64,000 nucleotides of DNA from a bacterium (lineage in GTDB: Bacteria > Bacillota > Bacilli > Lactobacillales > Streptococcaceae): positions 317,042 through 381,041 of the forward strand of contig CAJNCW010000001.1 in the NCBI GenBank assembly GCA_905221345.1. Reading direction: 5' to 3'. Every line of letters starts with the position of its first letter. Positions within the stretch are counted from its first letter, which is position 1. The notes under the pieces were generated by a model. The model made no database searches. It was not told the DNA's origin and saw only the letters and a program-made list of their open reading frames with translations. The position numbers and the translations under genes are program-made. Of the stretch, positions 28,624 to 37,093 are shown in pieces.

Positions 28624-29481
28624 TTACGGAGCTACTACTTCTTCAAAAAATTTACCAACTAGCTGATTAAACTCTTCAGGATGGTCATTCATCGGTTGGT
28701 GTTTGCTGCCTGAAATCGTTACTTGACGCGCATTGGGATTTAGAGCAATGATACCATCATAGATTATTTTTAGGTGTTTGGGAAAATCATTTTCTCCTCT
28801 TACTAATAGCATAGGAGGATTTCCTTTATATCCTTCTATCTCATGGACTGCCAAGAAACCTGTGATTCCAAGATTCAAGAAAACATCTCGCCCAGTTTCT
28901 ATAATGGCCGTCTTGACCAATTCTCTTGTGACAGGATTATCAGTACACATTTTTGAGTTTTTATCTGCAATCACCTTCCAAGGAATCGTTTTATACATAA
29001 GAGAACTATATTTGATTCGACCTCTTTCTTTCTCTGATAGGTATCGATGCTGTCCCCAACTATCTACCATGACCAAGGCTAGGACTCTTTCTGGATGGCG
29101 ATAGGTATACTCTTGAAGTGGATTGCCTCCCCAAGAATGACCAACCAATATCACCTTATCTAGCTGGAAATAGGACAAAATAGCATCTACATCTTGAACA
29201 GCGCCTTCCAAGTCGGGTAGGCCAACCTTCATAGGTGATTCACCCTGTCCTCTAACATTTACAAAGTAAAGGTCAAATCCATCAAAAGCATCATACTGGT
29301 GGGCCCACATCTGGCTACGACCACAAGCTCCATGATAAAAAATAATGTGTCCTTTATTTGCGTTTCCAAGACGATGATAAACAACCAAATCACAATCTAA
29401 TACTGGTATAATGTGACGTATCAAAGTCTCGGGTTTTCTGTTATAAAAAGCAATAGCTTCAGCTATATCATTTTGCTTCAT
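28624..29481 (-). CDS. Alpha/beta hydrolase
   Basis: A 285-residue alpha/beta-hydrolase fold protein. The oxyanion region is IIFYHGACGR, the nucleophile elbow is VGHSWGG (Ser near residue 116), and the C-terminal catalytic His lies in SGSKHQPM, with Asp in GENDF. No signal peptide is visible, so it is probably cytoplasmic. The substrate is unknown. It is flanked by rimM and a DMT transporter gene on the same strand. Confidence 0.85.
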   Translation of the reverse strand: MKQNDIAEAIAFYNRKPETLIRHIIPVLDCDLVVYHRLGNANKGHIIFYHGACGRSQMWAHQYDAFDGFDLYFVNVRGQGESPMKVGLPDLEGAVQDVDAILSYFQLDKVILVGHSWGGNPLQEYTYRHPERVLALVMVDSWGQHRYLSEKERGRIKYSSLMYKTIPWKVIADKNSKMCTDNPVTRELVKTAIIETGRDVFLNLGITGFLAVHEIEGYKGNPPMLLVRGENDFPKHLKIIYDGIIALNPNARQVTISGSKHQPMNDHPEEFNQLVGKFFEEVVAP

Positions 29482-29611
29482 TTCTACATTCGCTCCTCTT
29501 TATCCTAATATCATTCTTTTTATCTATTTTATCATGCTATATTAAAATCATCGTTTTCCAAACTTGATTTCATTAAAAATTTTGAATTTTCTGCACAATA
29601 TAGATAAAGAA

Positions 29612-29632
29612 AAAGACTGCTAAGCAATCTTT
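29612..29632 (-). terminator. Terminator of the EamA transporter gene
   Basis: A 9-bp stem with one wobble (29612-29620 with 29624-29632) is followed on the minus strand by a T run and overlaps the end of the gene. Confidence 0.7.
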
Positions 29633-30533
29633 ACTTTCTTCTCATCAGATTCATTCCTAAAATTCCAGCAATAATCAAAGTTGCTCCAATCACATGGTAA
29701 CTATAAATTGGTTCGTGGAGGATAAGAGCTCCAGCTAGAATGGTCAAAACTGTTCCAAGATTACCAAAAACACTGACGGTTGATGCCCCGAGGCGAACGA
29801 TAGCATAGATAGAGAGACTACCAGTCACGATAGAGGCTAGAACTCCCAAATAGAGAATGGAAAGCAGATAGGGCAGCTGTCCAAACGGCGCAAAGTAAGC
29901 TAATATGTTCCCCTCTAGATAGTGCGAGGTCAGACTCAGCGCATTAAAGGTGACGAAGCCAACAAATATCACAACAGCTGTCATATCCATTGCCCGATAG
30001 CGACCTCCTTTAGCCTTGCTGAGAATATTGTTTATTGCATTGGCAAGAACAGATCCCAACATCAAGAGAAAGCCTAAGCTAGCAGTTTCCGTGCTAAAGT
30101 TCGCTCCTTTGCTAAGGAAGATGAAAACTACTCCTGCTACGGATAAAATCAAAAAGAACTTTTGCAGCAAACTTGTCTTTTCCTTGAGAAAGACCGATGC
30201 CAAAAGGAGCGTAAAAATCGGGGCAAGCGCTTGTAAAATTCCCGCTTCAGAAGACGATATATACTGTAAGGCAAAAGATTGAAAAATAAAAAAGAGGAGT
30301 GGATAGAAAAGACTCATAGGCAGAATAGAAAGAATATCTTTTCTGCTTAAACTCACATTGATAAGTTTTGTTTGATGAAGGATGACCAATACCAAAGCAG
30401 CGATTGTATAGCGATGTGCCAAGTTTGTAAGTGGACTTGCATAGCCCAAAGCAATCTTAGTAAATAAAAAAGAAAAACCAATGATGGCTGAAAAGGATAA
30501 AGCCGCTAGGTATGCTTTTGTTTTCTCGTTCAT
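29631..30533 (-). CDS. EamA/DMT family transporter
   Basis: A 300-residue protein with ten membrane helices in two EamA repeats; each repeat ends in the typical pattern (PIFTLLLASVFLKEK in the first, GTVLTILAGALILHEPIY in the second). The family exports metabolites and drugs; the substrate cannot be told from sequence. Single-gene transcript with its own terminator. Confidence 0.88.
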   Translation of the reverse strand: MNEKTKAYLAALSFSAIIGFSFLFTKIALGYASPLTNLAHRYTIAALVLVILHQTKLINVSLSRKDILSILPMSLFYPLLFFIFQSFALQYISSSEAGILQALAPIFTLLLASVFLKEKTSLLQKFFLILSVAGVVFIFLSKGANFSTETASLGFLLMLGSVLANAINNILSKAKGGRYRAMDMTAVVIFVGFVTFNALSLTSHYLEGNILAYFAPFGQLPYLLSILYLGVLASIVTGSLSIYAIVRLGASTVSVFGNLGTVLTILAGALILHEPIYSYHVIGATLIIAGILGMNLMRRK

Positions 30534-30618
30534 AGATTGTTACTCCCTTTAAAAGTAGCTATTCCCAAGATGGATTGACTATAATTTTTGAGACTGTCTT
30601 TCCATTTTAGCATAGTAA

Positions 30619-30643
30619 AATCCTAGATGCTATTTCTAGGATT
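30619..30643 (-). terminator. Possible terminator after the MazG-like gene
   Basis: A 9-bp perfect stem (30619-30627 with 30635-30643) followed on the minus strand by a weak T-rich stretch, 57 bases past the MazG-like stop. Confidence 0.45.
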
Positions 30644-30699
30644 GGTATTTGCTAGCTAGCCTAAGCTTGGTGAAAAGTCCCTTTATTACTTAAAAGAGT

Positions 30700-31041
30700 T
30701 TATTTCTGATTTTCTTGGAGACTTTCCAAAAATCCTTCCAAATCTCGTTCATGCTGATACTTAATGGCAGCCTTCTTATCTTTGTCAAAGATGGTTTTGG
30801 TTAGGTCAATATCGTTGATAGCCGCGATTGCGACGGTGTAATGAATGATATCAGCCAGTTCTTTGGCTAGTTCCTCGTTTGAGTCCTGAACGCCCTCTTT
30901 TCGACCAGAGCGCCCATTCAAGACCTCGGCTACTTCTCCGACTTCCTCCACTAGCTTGATAAAGAGGCCTTCCTCAGTTCGAGACTGCTGGTAATGTTCG
31001 AGTAAGTAGTCTTGTAATTGTCTAAACGTTAAATCCTTCAT
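30700..31041 (-). CDS. MazG-like nucleotide pyrophosphohydrolase
   Basis: The start is ATG 31041 (MKDLTFRQLQDYLLEHY) after GGAGGAGAAG; the longer frame passes through the upstream terminator. The 113-residue all-alpha protein has the metal-binding EEVGEVAEV and ELADIIHYT motifs of the MazG/dUTPase-like superfamily, which hydrolyse aberrant (d)NTPs. It lies after khpA but is separated from it by a terminator, so it may depend on read-through. Confidence 0.82.
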   Translation of the reverse strand: MKDLTFRQLQDYLLEHYQQSRTEEGLFIKLVEEVGEVAEVLNGRSGRKEGVQDSNEELAKELADIIHYTVAIAAINDIDLTKTIFDKDKKAAIKYQHERDLEGFLESLQENQK

Positions 31042-31054
31042 CTTCTCCTCCTCA

Positions 31055-31082
31055 CAAAAAAGCGAGACATCTGTCCCGCTTT
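31055..31082 (-). terminator. Terminator of the rpsP-khpA operon
   Basis: An 11-bp stem with one wobble (31059-31069 with 31072-31082) followed by a T run on the minus strand, just after khpA. Confidence 0.75.
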
Positions 31083-31084
31083 CT

Positions 31085-31324
31085 TTATTTTTCATCGATA
31101 ACGATTCTTACTTTTTTGTCTTCAGTTGGGACAGAGTAGACAATCGTTCTTATCGCTGAGATAGTGCGACCCTTACGCCCGATAACACGACCGACATCGC
31201 TCTGGTCAAGATCCAAGTGATACTCCAAAAACTCTGGTGTGTCTTCAATCTTGATAGTTAAGGCATCAGGTTGTGAAATCAAAGGTTTCACAATCGCAAT
31301 AATGAGATTTTCAATCGTATCCAT
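31085..31324 (-). CDS. khpA: KH-domain RNA-binding protein KhpA
   Basis: A 79-residue single KH domain with the GxxG loop in [19 protein letters not shown]. In pneumococcus KhpA pairs with KhpB (EloR/Jag) at mid-cell and affects peripheral cell-wall growth and FtsA levels. It lies 19 bases downstream of rpsP, the conserved arrangement. Confidence 0.95.
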   Translation of the reverse strand: MDTIENLIIAIVKPLISQPDALTIKIEDTPEFLEYHLDLDQSDVGRVIGRKGRTISAIRTIVYSVPTEDKKVRIVIDEK

Positions 31325-31343
31325 CTGTCAACCTACTTTAAAC

Positions 31344-31616
31344 TTATTTTGAGAATTTAGAATCGTGGAATTTTTTCAATACGCCTTCTTTTGAAAGGAT
31401 GTTGCGAACTGTATCTGAAGGTTGAGCTCCATCAGCCAACCATGCAAGAACGCGGTCTTCTTTCAAAGTTACTTGGTTTTCAGCAACAAGTGGGTTGTAA
31501 GTTCCAACTGTTTCGATGAAACGTCCGTCACGTGGTGAACGTGAGTCTGCTACGTTGATACGGTAGAAAGGTTTTTTCTTAGAACCCATACGAGTCAAAC
31601 GGATTTTAACTGCCAT
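31344..31616 (-). CDS. rpsP: 30S ribosomal protein S16
   Basis: A 90-residue basic protein with the S16 core [24 protein letters not shown] and [13 protein letters not shown]. Codon use is strongly biased, as in other ribosomal genes. It heads an rpsP-khpA operon from a strong promoter. Confidence 0.98.
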   Translation of the reverse strand: MAVKIRLTRMGSKKKPFYRINVADSRSPRDGRFIETVGTYNPLVAENQVTLKEDRVLAWLADGAQPSDTVRNILSKEGVLKKFHDSKFSK

Positions 31617-31681
31617 TTTTAAAGTCTCTTTTCTTATTATTTTATTTCGGTGAAATAGCTGAGCTATTTAGCACACGTTCT

Positions 31682-31709
31682 ATTATAGCAGATTTCTGTC
31701 AGGTGTCAA
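31682..31709 (-). promoter_or_regulatory. rpsP promoter
   Basis: On the minus strand consensus -35 TTGACA (31704-31709), a 16-base spacer and consensus -10 TATAAT (31682-31687) lie about 66 bases upstream of rpsP. Confidence 0.85.
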
Positions 31710-31781
31710 GAAAAAAACTTGACAGAGTTTGAGTTTTTAAATTTTTTAGACTAATAGGGATAAATTAGAAAGAAAAAATTT

Positions 31782-31953
31782 ATGAATACTACTTTTGATA
31801 CTATCTATAAGGACTACCCTGTCAAGCCTTATATCTCTCCTTATCGTGATATGGAAGCCCCTAAACCTGTCCCAAAACGTAATATGGAACTACTAGAAGA
31901 CAATCTATTAGCAGGTGATATCATCCTTATCTGGAGAATCAACTTTGGAACTT
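31782..31953 (+). pseudogene. 5' part of a split SAP-like gene
   Basis: ATG at 31782 preceded by AGAAAGAAAAAA opens 57 codons (MNTTFDTIYKDYPVKPYISP...GDIILIWRINFGT) that read as a normal protein start. After residue 57 the frame continues as low-complexity AT-rich sequence without similarity to coding DNA. The matching 3' part is at 33488-33832: joining the two gives a continuous protein (INFGT then FETWFPKYFEYTYGID). The intervening 1.5 kb is an insertion. The parent family is an uncharacterised streptococcal protein, not a known enzyme. Confidence 0.65.
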
Positions 31954-32101
31954 CACTACTGAAACATGATTTTAAAAACTCCCATTCGAATATGATTCAA
32001 AATTCGCTTAAAATCAATGTTTTCCTACTTTTTCAGAAAACAAATTTTTATCTAATTTGAATAATTTTCAATTAAATGTTGTGAATTTTGCTTAAAATCA
32101 T

Positions 32102-32207
32102 CAAAAACACCCCATGGTGTGAACCATGAAGTGTTGTAAATGCTGTATTGTAGCTAGTTCTTAACGTTTAGAGAACTGGCTAGCTTTACGAGCTTTCTTA
32201 AGATCCG
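32102..32207 (-). pseudogene. rpsI 3'-end fragment with terminator
   Basis: On the minus strand the reading frame ends in LKKARKASQFSKR then TAA (32161-32163). This is the C-terminus of ribosomal protein S9. Similarity fades upstream of about 32207. After the stop a 13-bp terminator stem (32106-32118 with 32123-32135, two wobbles) and T run follow, as expected behind a real rpsI. No complete rpsI is nearby. The rpsI 3' end is a known integration target for streptococcal mobile elements, so this may be an attachment-site relic. Confidence 0.6.
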
Positions 32208-32590
32208 GTTCGGAAAGTATAGATTTTAATTGGACTAAAAACAGAGAAATATCAAGGATTTTAAGAACGATATCTACTAATTAATTTATAAAATATGAAT
32301 TAATAGATTCTAAATAGGGGAATAATTTAGTTCTGTAAAAATTAACTTCTACACCTACAAAGCTTATTCTGACAGACTTTATAACAGTCTAAGAAAAAAA
32401 GTAGATATTCATACAATATCTAGATTTTTCAAAAATTCTTTATCATCAAATATTATTAACGAGACTATCCAAACCAAATCTGATGCATTGCTTCAAAGAA
32501 TTCTTTAGTTGTTTGACTATCAAAGGCTTTTATTAAAAAATTTTTTCAAATAATTGCCACCTTGGCACATAAATTCTTGCTTTCCAAATT
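32208..32590. other. AT-rich spacer without a supported gene
   Basis: No convincing gene is seen. A short minus-strand stretch at about 32465-32530 reads KAFDSQTTKEFFEAMHQIWFG followed by a stop, which looks like the C-terminus of a lost protein, but nothing upstream continues it. The region is probably eroded insertion DNA. Confidence 0.35.
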
Positions 32591-32593
32591 TAA

Positions 32594-32642
32594 ATGTGAT
32601 ATATTTATAACATAAAATTTAAGTGTTATATATTTATAACAC
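32594..32642 (+). promoter_or_regulatory. Tandem palindromic operators upstream of the membrane/HTH pair
   Basis: Two 20-base palindromes lie side by side, 29 bases centre to centre: 32594-32613 (arms ATGTGATA/TATAACAT, one mismatch) and 32623-32642 (arms GTGTTATA/TATAACAC, perfect), each with a TATT centre. They immediately precede the ribosome site of the operon that ends in an HTH regulator, so they are probably its autoregulatory operator. Confidence 0.6.
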
Positions 32643-32658
32643 AAAAAAGGAGTCTATC

Positions 32659-33255
32659 ATGAAAAAAAGTCAAAAAATGCTTGGCCTCATTGCAATGATT
32701 GCCGTAGCTCTCTTTATTGATTTTACTGTTTTATTTGGTTCTAATCTTAGTTGGGGACCCAAGTTAGTTATTACTGGTATTTCAGTGTTAGGTCAGATTG
32801 TAGCTATTTGGGGCTGGATACATATGAAACCATGGCCTCATAAGAGTCAGAAAGGTAAGGGAAAGATTATTTTTGACTTGTCTGCTAAGCTTTACACGAT
32901 ACTTGTGTTTGCAGCAAGCATTTTTTATACAGTAGGGTTTTGGGTTGCGACCCCAAGCGAAAGTTCTGGTATTAAAGAATGGATTTTGGGAATTGGCCTC
33001 GTTATTGAAGTGATTGTATTTGGTTTTTTCTGTTTGAAAAATGTCAAGGAAACTCCGGACGAACGCTTTTATGCTAATTTAGCCAAGGCAGCTAGCTTGA
33101 TGTTTGTTTTTATACTAGGCGCACTGATGATCCTAGCAGTTATTATTGGGTATATGGGGTCTCTCACTCTTTACATAGGCCAGATATTTATTAGCATAGC
33201 TGCCTTGATTTGCATCTTTGCGGTTGTCTATCTTATCTTAGAACGGAGAGGATAA
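32659..33255 (+). CDS. Six-helix membrane protein linked to an HTH regulator
   Basis: The start is ATG 32659 (MKKSQKMLGLIAMIAVALFID) with AAAGGAG upstream; an earlier ATG at 32623 falls in the operator. The 198-residue protein has about six membrane helices and a short cytoplasmic loop FCLKNVKETPDERFYANLAKA. Two-gene units of such a membrane protein with a small XRE regulator are common in Firmicutes; the membrane protein may sense a signal or confer immunity, but its role is unproven. It ends two bases before the regulator start. Confidence 0.7.
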   Translation: MKKSQKMLGLIAMIAVALFIDFTVLFGSNLSWGPKLVITGISVLGQIVAIWGWIHMKPWPHKSQKGKGKIIFDLSAKLYTILVFAASIFYTVGFWVATPSESSGIKEWILGIGLVIEVIVFGFFCLKNVKETPDERFYANLAKAASLMFVFILGALMILAVIIGYMGSLTLYIGQIFISIAALICIFAVVYLILERRG

Positions 33256-33257
33256 GC

Positions 33258-33482
33258 ATGGCCAAAGAAAGCAAGATTATTACTAATCTCAAATCTGTTC
33301 GTGAGTCCACAGGCATGACCCAGCAGGAGTTAGCCGACCTCATCGGCATGCGACGCGAGACAATTCTGCACTTGGAAAATAACCGTTACAATCCTTCGCT
33401 GGAAATGGCTCTTAAAATTGCTCAAGTTTTTAATCTGAAAGTAGAAGACCTCTTTGAACTCAGACAGAAAGAGGAAGCATAA
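33258..33482 (+). CDS. XRE-family HTH transcriptional regulator
   Basis: The start is ATG 33258 (MAKESKIITNLKSVRESTG) after GGAGAGG. The 74-residue protein is a single HTH domain: TQQELADLIGMRRETILHLENNRYNPSLEMALKIA, typical of the YgzD/YozG-type short regulators. It is co-transcribed with the membrane protein upstream and probably represses the pair through the two palindromes at 32594-32642. Confidence 0.85.
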   Translation: MAKESKIITNLKSVRESTGMTQQELADLIGMRRETILHLENNRYNPSLEMALKIAQVFNLKVEDLFELRQKEEA

Positions 33483-33487
33483 TTCTT

Positions 33488-33832
33488 TTCGAGACCTGGT
33501 TTCCTAAATATTTCGAGTACACTTATGGCATTGATGCACCAAAACATCTAAGCAGTCTGGTAGAAAAAGGCTATACTATTATCGAAACCGCCTTTGATTC
33601 ACTCGAACATCTGAATGCTACAATGAAAAAGAATATCCTCAAAGGTAAGGGAGTTACAGGACTTTCTAAGATGAAAGCTGCTGATCTTGATAAAGCTCTT
33701 CATGAAAACTTATCAGAAGAGGAATTAGCTAGTCACTTTTCGATTCGAGGCTACAAATTGACTCCAAAGGGAGAGCAGATACTGGAACAATATCAGGAAA
33801 TTATCGACCGGCATCCAAAGAAAAATCTCTAA
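33488..33832 (+). pseudogene. 3' part of a split SAP-like gene
   Basis: An open frame without its own start from TTC at 33488 encodes FETWFPKYFEYTYGIDAPKHL and on to a SAP-like segment (ILKGKGVTGLSKMKAADLDKAL) and the end HPKKNL. It continues the protein begun at 31782. An ATG at 33623 is in frame and could allow translation of the last 69 residues, but no ribosome site precedes it. The gene is broken by the insertion between 31.95 and 33.49 kb. Confidence 0.65.
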
Positions 33833-33882
33833 TCAAGCAGTCTGTAAATTTATTTTCTGAAAACTTGCCTTATCTTTTACAT

Positions 33883-33911
33883 TTGAAATCAATCTCCTTT
33901 TAAGGTACAAT
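33883..33911 (+). promoter_or_regulatory. slrA promoter
   Basis: -35 TTGAAA (33883-33888), 17-base spacer and -10 TACAAT (33906-33911), with AGAGGA before the ATG at 33940. Confidence 0.65.
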
Positions 33912-33939
33912 GATAGAAATGAATTTTTGAGAGGAAAAA

Positions 33940-34746
33940 ATGAAAAAATTAGCAACCCTTCTTTTACTATCAACTATAGCTCTTGCTGGATGTACTAGTA
34001 TCCAGCGTGGTCTCCGTGGTGATGACTATGTCGACTCTAGTATCTCTGCTGAAGAAAGTTCTAAAGTAGCTGCTCAGGCCGCCAAAGATTTGAACGATGC
34101 TCTGACCAATGAAAATGCTAACTTCCCTCAACTTTCTAAAGAAGTTGCTGAAGATGAAGCCGAGGTCATTTTACATACAAATCAAGGCGATGTACGCATC
34201 AAACTCTTTCCAAAACTAGCGCCACTAGCAGTTGAAAACTTCCTTACTCACGCTAAAGAAGGCTACTATAACGGCATCACCTTCCACCGTGTCATCGATG
34301 GCTTTATGGTCCAAACTGGAGATCCTAAGGGAGATGGTACAGGGGGACAATCTATCTGGCATGATAAGGATAAAACGAAGGACAAGGGAACTGGCTTCAA
34401 AAATGAAATCTCTCCTTACCTATACAATATCCGAGGAGCCCTTGCAATGGCTAACACTGGTCAACCAAATACCAACGGTAGTCAGTTCTTCATCAACCAA
34501 AACTCAACAGATATTTCAGCTAAACTCCCTTCAAGCAAGTATCCAAAGAAAATCATCGAAGCCTATAAAGAAGGTGGAAATCCAAGTCTAGACGGCAAAC
34601 ACCCTGTCTTTGGTCAAGTTATCGAGGGCATGGATGTTGTTGATAAGATTGCCAAGGCTGAAAAAGATGAAAAAGACAAACCAACTACTGCTATCACTAT
34701 TGATAGCATCGAAGTAGTGAAAGATTACGACTTCAGCAAAAAATAA
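33940..34746 (+). CDS. slrA: Cyclophilin-type peptidyl-prolyl isomerase lipoprotein
   Basis: A 268-residue lipoprotein with signal MKKLATLLLLSTIALAGC (lipobox LAGC, Cys18), a linker, and a cyclophilin domain with FHRVIDGFMVQTGDP, GALAMANTGQPNTNGSQFFI and GQVIEGMDVVDKIA. It catalyses proline isomerisation of secreted proteins at the outer face of the membrane. It matches pneumococcal SlrA, a colonisation factor. Position upstream of the small zinc-ribbon gene is as expected. Confidence 0.92.
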   Translation: MKKLATLLLLSTIALAGCTSIQRGLRGDDYVDSSISAEESSKVAAQAAKDLNDALTNENANFPQLSKEVAEDEAEVILHTNQGDVRIKLFPKLAPLAVENFLTHAKEGYYNGITFHRVIDGFMVQTGDPKGDGTGGQSIWHDKDKTKDKGTGFKNEISPYLYNIRGALAMANTGQPNTNGSQFFINQNSTDISAKLPSSKYPKKIIEAYKEGGNPSLDGKHPVFGQVIEGMDVVDKIAKAEKDEKDKPTTAITIDSIEVVKDYDFSKK

Positions 34747-34773
34747 GCCATTAGTAGATAAGGAGACGATGAT

Positions 34774-35013
34774 ATGATTCTATTTTGGGGTTCTAAAGGA
34801 TATCAGAAAGATTTGGGACATACGCAAACAGCGATCGAATGTGGTCACTGTAACAATGTCGACACGTGGGAAATTGTTGAGACAGGGCGCAAATTTACCC
34901 TCTACTGGATTCCACTTTTTCCTTATGGTAAAACTTATTTCGTTTCTTGTCCTATTTGCCACTACGGTAAAGAAATTGAGAAATCTGAAGTTGAAAGCTA
35001 TTTAAATTACTAG
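34774..35013 (+). CDS. Small zinc-ribbon protein
   Basis: A 79-residue protein with two Cys pairs, ECGHC (Cys23/Cys26) and SCPICHYGKE, forming a likely zinc ribbon around a hydrophobic segment TLYWIPLFPYGKTYFV. Proteins of this kind are widespread and uncharacterised. AAGGAG precedes the ATG. It follows slrA by 27 bases and is probably co-transcribed. Confidence 0.75.
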   Translation: MILFWGSKGYQKDLGHTQTAIECGHCNNVDTWEIVETGRKFTLYWIPLFPYGKTYFVSCPICHYGKEIEKSEVESYLNY

Positions 35014-35021
35014 TTAAAAAA

Positions 35022-35047
35022 GCCAAGTCTAATGACTTGGTTTTTTT
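35022..35047. terminator. Terminator after the zinc-ribbon gene
   Basis: A seven-bp stem plus wobble (35022-35029 with 35034-35041) is flanked by A and T runs, serving the slrA unit and possibly the converging ABC-F gene. Confidence 0.75.
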
Positions 35048-35069
35048 ATTACTTTTTGAGAAATCCTTT

Positions 35070-36611
35070 TTAAGTTAGTTTGTTAAAGTCCCAGATTTGG
35101 TCCATCCAGCCTTCATAAAAGTCTGGTTCGTGGCAAACCATAAGAATGCTTCCTTTGTATTCTTTAAGCGCCCGTTTGAGTTCGTCCTTAGCATCCACAT
35201 CCAGGTGGTTGGTCGGCTCATCCAGCACTAAAACGTTGTTTTCACGGTTCATCAAGAGACAGAAACGCACCTTGGCTTGTTCCCCACCTGACAAGACCTG
35301 GATTTGGCTTTCAATATGCTTGGTTGTCAAACCGCAACGGGCAAGGGCTGCACGAACTTCAGCTTGGTTGAGAGCAGGAAAGGCATTCCAGACAGCTTCA
35401 AGAGGTGTTTGGCGATTGCCCCCTTCCACTTCCTGCTCAAAGTAACCAAGTTCTAGGTAATCACCTCGTTCAACTTCCCCAGCGATTGGCGGAATAATGC
35501 CCAAGAGAGACTTCAAGAGAGTAGTTTTCCCAATACCATTGGCCCCAATAATAGCAACCTTTTGATTGCGTTCAAAGGTGAGGTTTAAGGGCTTGGTAAG
35601 AGGATGGTCATAACCAATCTGCAAGTCCTTGGCTTGGAAGATAAAGCGCCCAGGAGTACGAGCTGATTTGAAATCAAAGGATGGTTTTGGTTTCTCACTT
35701 TGCAACTCGATAATGTCCATCTTATCCAATTTCTTCTGACGGGACATGGCCATATTACGTGTTGCGACACGCGCTTTGTTACGAGCGACAAAGTCTTTGA
35801 GGTCTGCAATCTCTTTCTGCTGACGTTCGTAAGCCGCCTCCAGCTGAGATTTCTTCATAGCATAGACTTCTTGGAACTGGTAGTAGTCACCAGAGTAACG
35901 CGTCAACTGCTGATTTTCCACATGGTAGACGATATTGATTACGTCGTTTAAGAAAGGAATGTCGTGTGAAATGAGAACAAAGGCATTTTCATAGTTTTGG
36001 AGATAGCGCTTGAGCCAGTCAATATGCTCAGCATCCAAGTAGTTGGTTGGCTCGTCCAGCAACAAGATATCTGGCTTTTCGAGGAGGAGTTTAGCCAAGA
36101 GGACCTTGGTTCTTTGTCCACCTGACAAGGCTGTTACATCCGTATCCATACCATAGTCCATGACACCGAGGGCACGCGCCACTTCATCAATCTTGGCATC
36201 TAAAGTATAAAAATCACGACTCTCCAAACGGTCTTGGAGTTCGCCAACTTCTTCCATGAGTGCATCGATATCCGCTCCGTCTTCGGCCATTTCCATATAG
36301 AGCTCATTGATACGAGCTTCTGCTTTGAAAAGATCATCAAAGGCCGTACGGAGCACATCACGAACAGTTTGACCTTCCTTTAGCACAGCGTGCTGATCTA
36401 GGTAGCCAGCAGTCACATACTTAGACCACTCCACCTTTCCTTCATCTGGCAGCATTTTACCAGTCACGATGCTCATAAAGGTTGATTTTCCTTCACCATT
36501 GGCACCGACTAAACCGATATGTTCTCCCTTGAGGAGACGGAAGGACACATCTTCAAAAATTGCACGGTCACCAAAACCGTGACTCAGATTTTTAACTTCT
36601 AAAATACTCAT
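35070..36611 (-). CDS. ABC-F family ATPase
   Basis: A 513-residue protein with two ABC domains and no membrane helices. Domain 1: GANGEGKST, LSGGQRTKVLLAKLL, LLLDEPTNYLD. Domain 2: GANGIGKTT, LSGGEQAKVRF, LVLDEPTNHLD. A long helical interdomain linker (about 230-300, rich in Lys/Arg/Gln) is the tRNA-interacting part of ABC-F translation factors. Its length and linker suggest the housekeeping YkpA/YbiT-like group rather than an antibiotic-resistance subtype. It starts one base after the VanZ-like gene. Confidence 0.92.
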   Translation of the reverse strand: MSILEVKNLSHGFGDRAIFEDVSFRLLKGEHIGLVGANGEGKSTFMSIVTGKMLPDEGKVEWSKYVTAGYLDQHAVLKEGQTVRDVLRTAFDDLFKAEARINELYMEMAEDGADIDALMEEVGELQDRLESRDFYTLDAKIDEVARALGVMDYGMDTDVTALSGGQRTKVLLAKLLLEKPDILLLDEPTNYLDAEHIDWLKRYLQNYENAFVLISHDIPFLNDVINIVYHVENQQLTRYSGDYYQFQEVYAMKKSQLEAAYERQQKEIADLKDFVARNKARVATRNMAMSRQKKLDKMDIIELQSEKPKPSFDFKSARTPGRFIFQAKDLQIGYDHPLTKPLNLTFERNQKVAIIGANGIGKTTLLKSLLGIIPPIAGEVERGDYLELGYFEQEVEGGNRQTPLEAVWNAFPALNQAEVRAALARCGLTTKHIESQIQVLSGGEQAKVRFCLLMNRENNVLVLDEPTNHLDVDAKDELKRALKEYKGSILMVCHEPDFYEGWMDQIWDFNKLT

Positions 36612-36612
36612 T

Positions 36613-37092
36613 CTAATTCCTTATCTTGTTTTTATGCAGTCCTTTATAGAGGAGCCAAGCCAGATAGCCTCCCAGGGTATTGGTCCACAAATCATCAATC
36701 TCAAAGACGCGATTAAAATCAAAGAAAAAGTCTAAGATCAGCTGCGTACACTCAATTCCTAGACTCAGTAGAAAGCTGAGAAGGAGGATTTTTTTCGTTT
36801 GTCGCAAGTTCGGACGGAGATAGATGAGTTGAAAGACCAGAGGGAAGAGCAAGAAGACATTTAAAATGTTCTGCAAAAAGAGCCAAAGAACTTGTCCCAC
36901 ACTAGTCACTTCACCCAGTTTCCAAAAGGAATTTAAGGGAGTTAAAAGAAAAACCAGGCGTCCAAAAGTTTGAATACCTGGAGTTTCCACTCCTGTAGGA
37001 AGTTGAGGCTGGGGAGTGAAACAAAAACAGACAATGCATAGGCTGTAAACAGCCACTCCCAATTTTAAGATTAATTCTCTTTTTCTAGTCAT
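36613..37092 (-). CDS. VanZ family membrane protein
   Basis: A 159-residue protein with four to five membrane helices and the VanZ-like features FTPQPQLP, NILNVFLLFPLVF and GIECTQL with RVFEIDDLWTNTLGGYLAW. VanZ proteins are linked to glycopeptide tolerance and envelope lipids, but most chromosomal copies are uncharacterised. It lies one base after rlmN and one base before the ABC-F gene, a tightly packed operon. Confidence 0.9.
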   Translation of the reverse strand: MTRKRELILKLGVAVYSLCIVCFCFTPQPQLPTGVETPGIQTFGRLVFLLTPLNSFWKLGEVTSVGQVLWLFLQNILNVFLLFPLVFQLIYLRPNLRQTKKILLLSFLLSLGIECTQLILDFFFDFNRVFEIDDLWTNTLGGYLAWLLYKGLHKNKIRN

Positions 37093-37093
37093 T

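Noticed and set aside
31782..32060. A 92-residue complete gene
   Set aside because: Only the first 57 codons look coding; the remainder is AT-rich filler and the true 3' end lies at 33488-33832.
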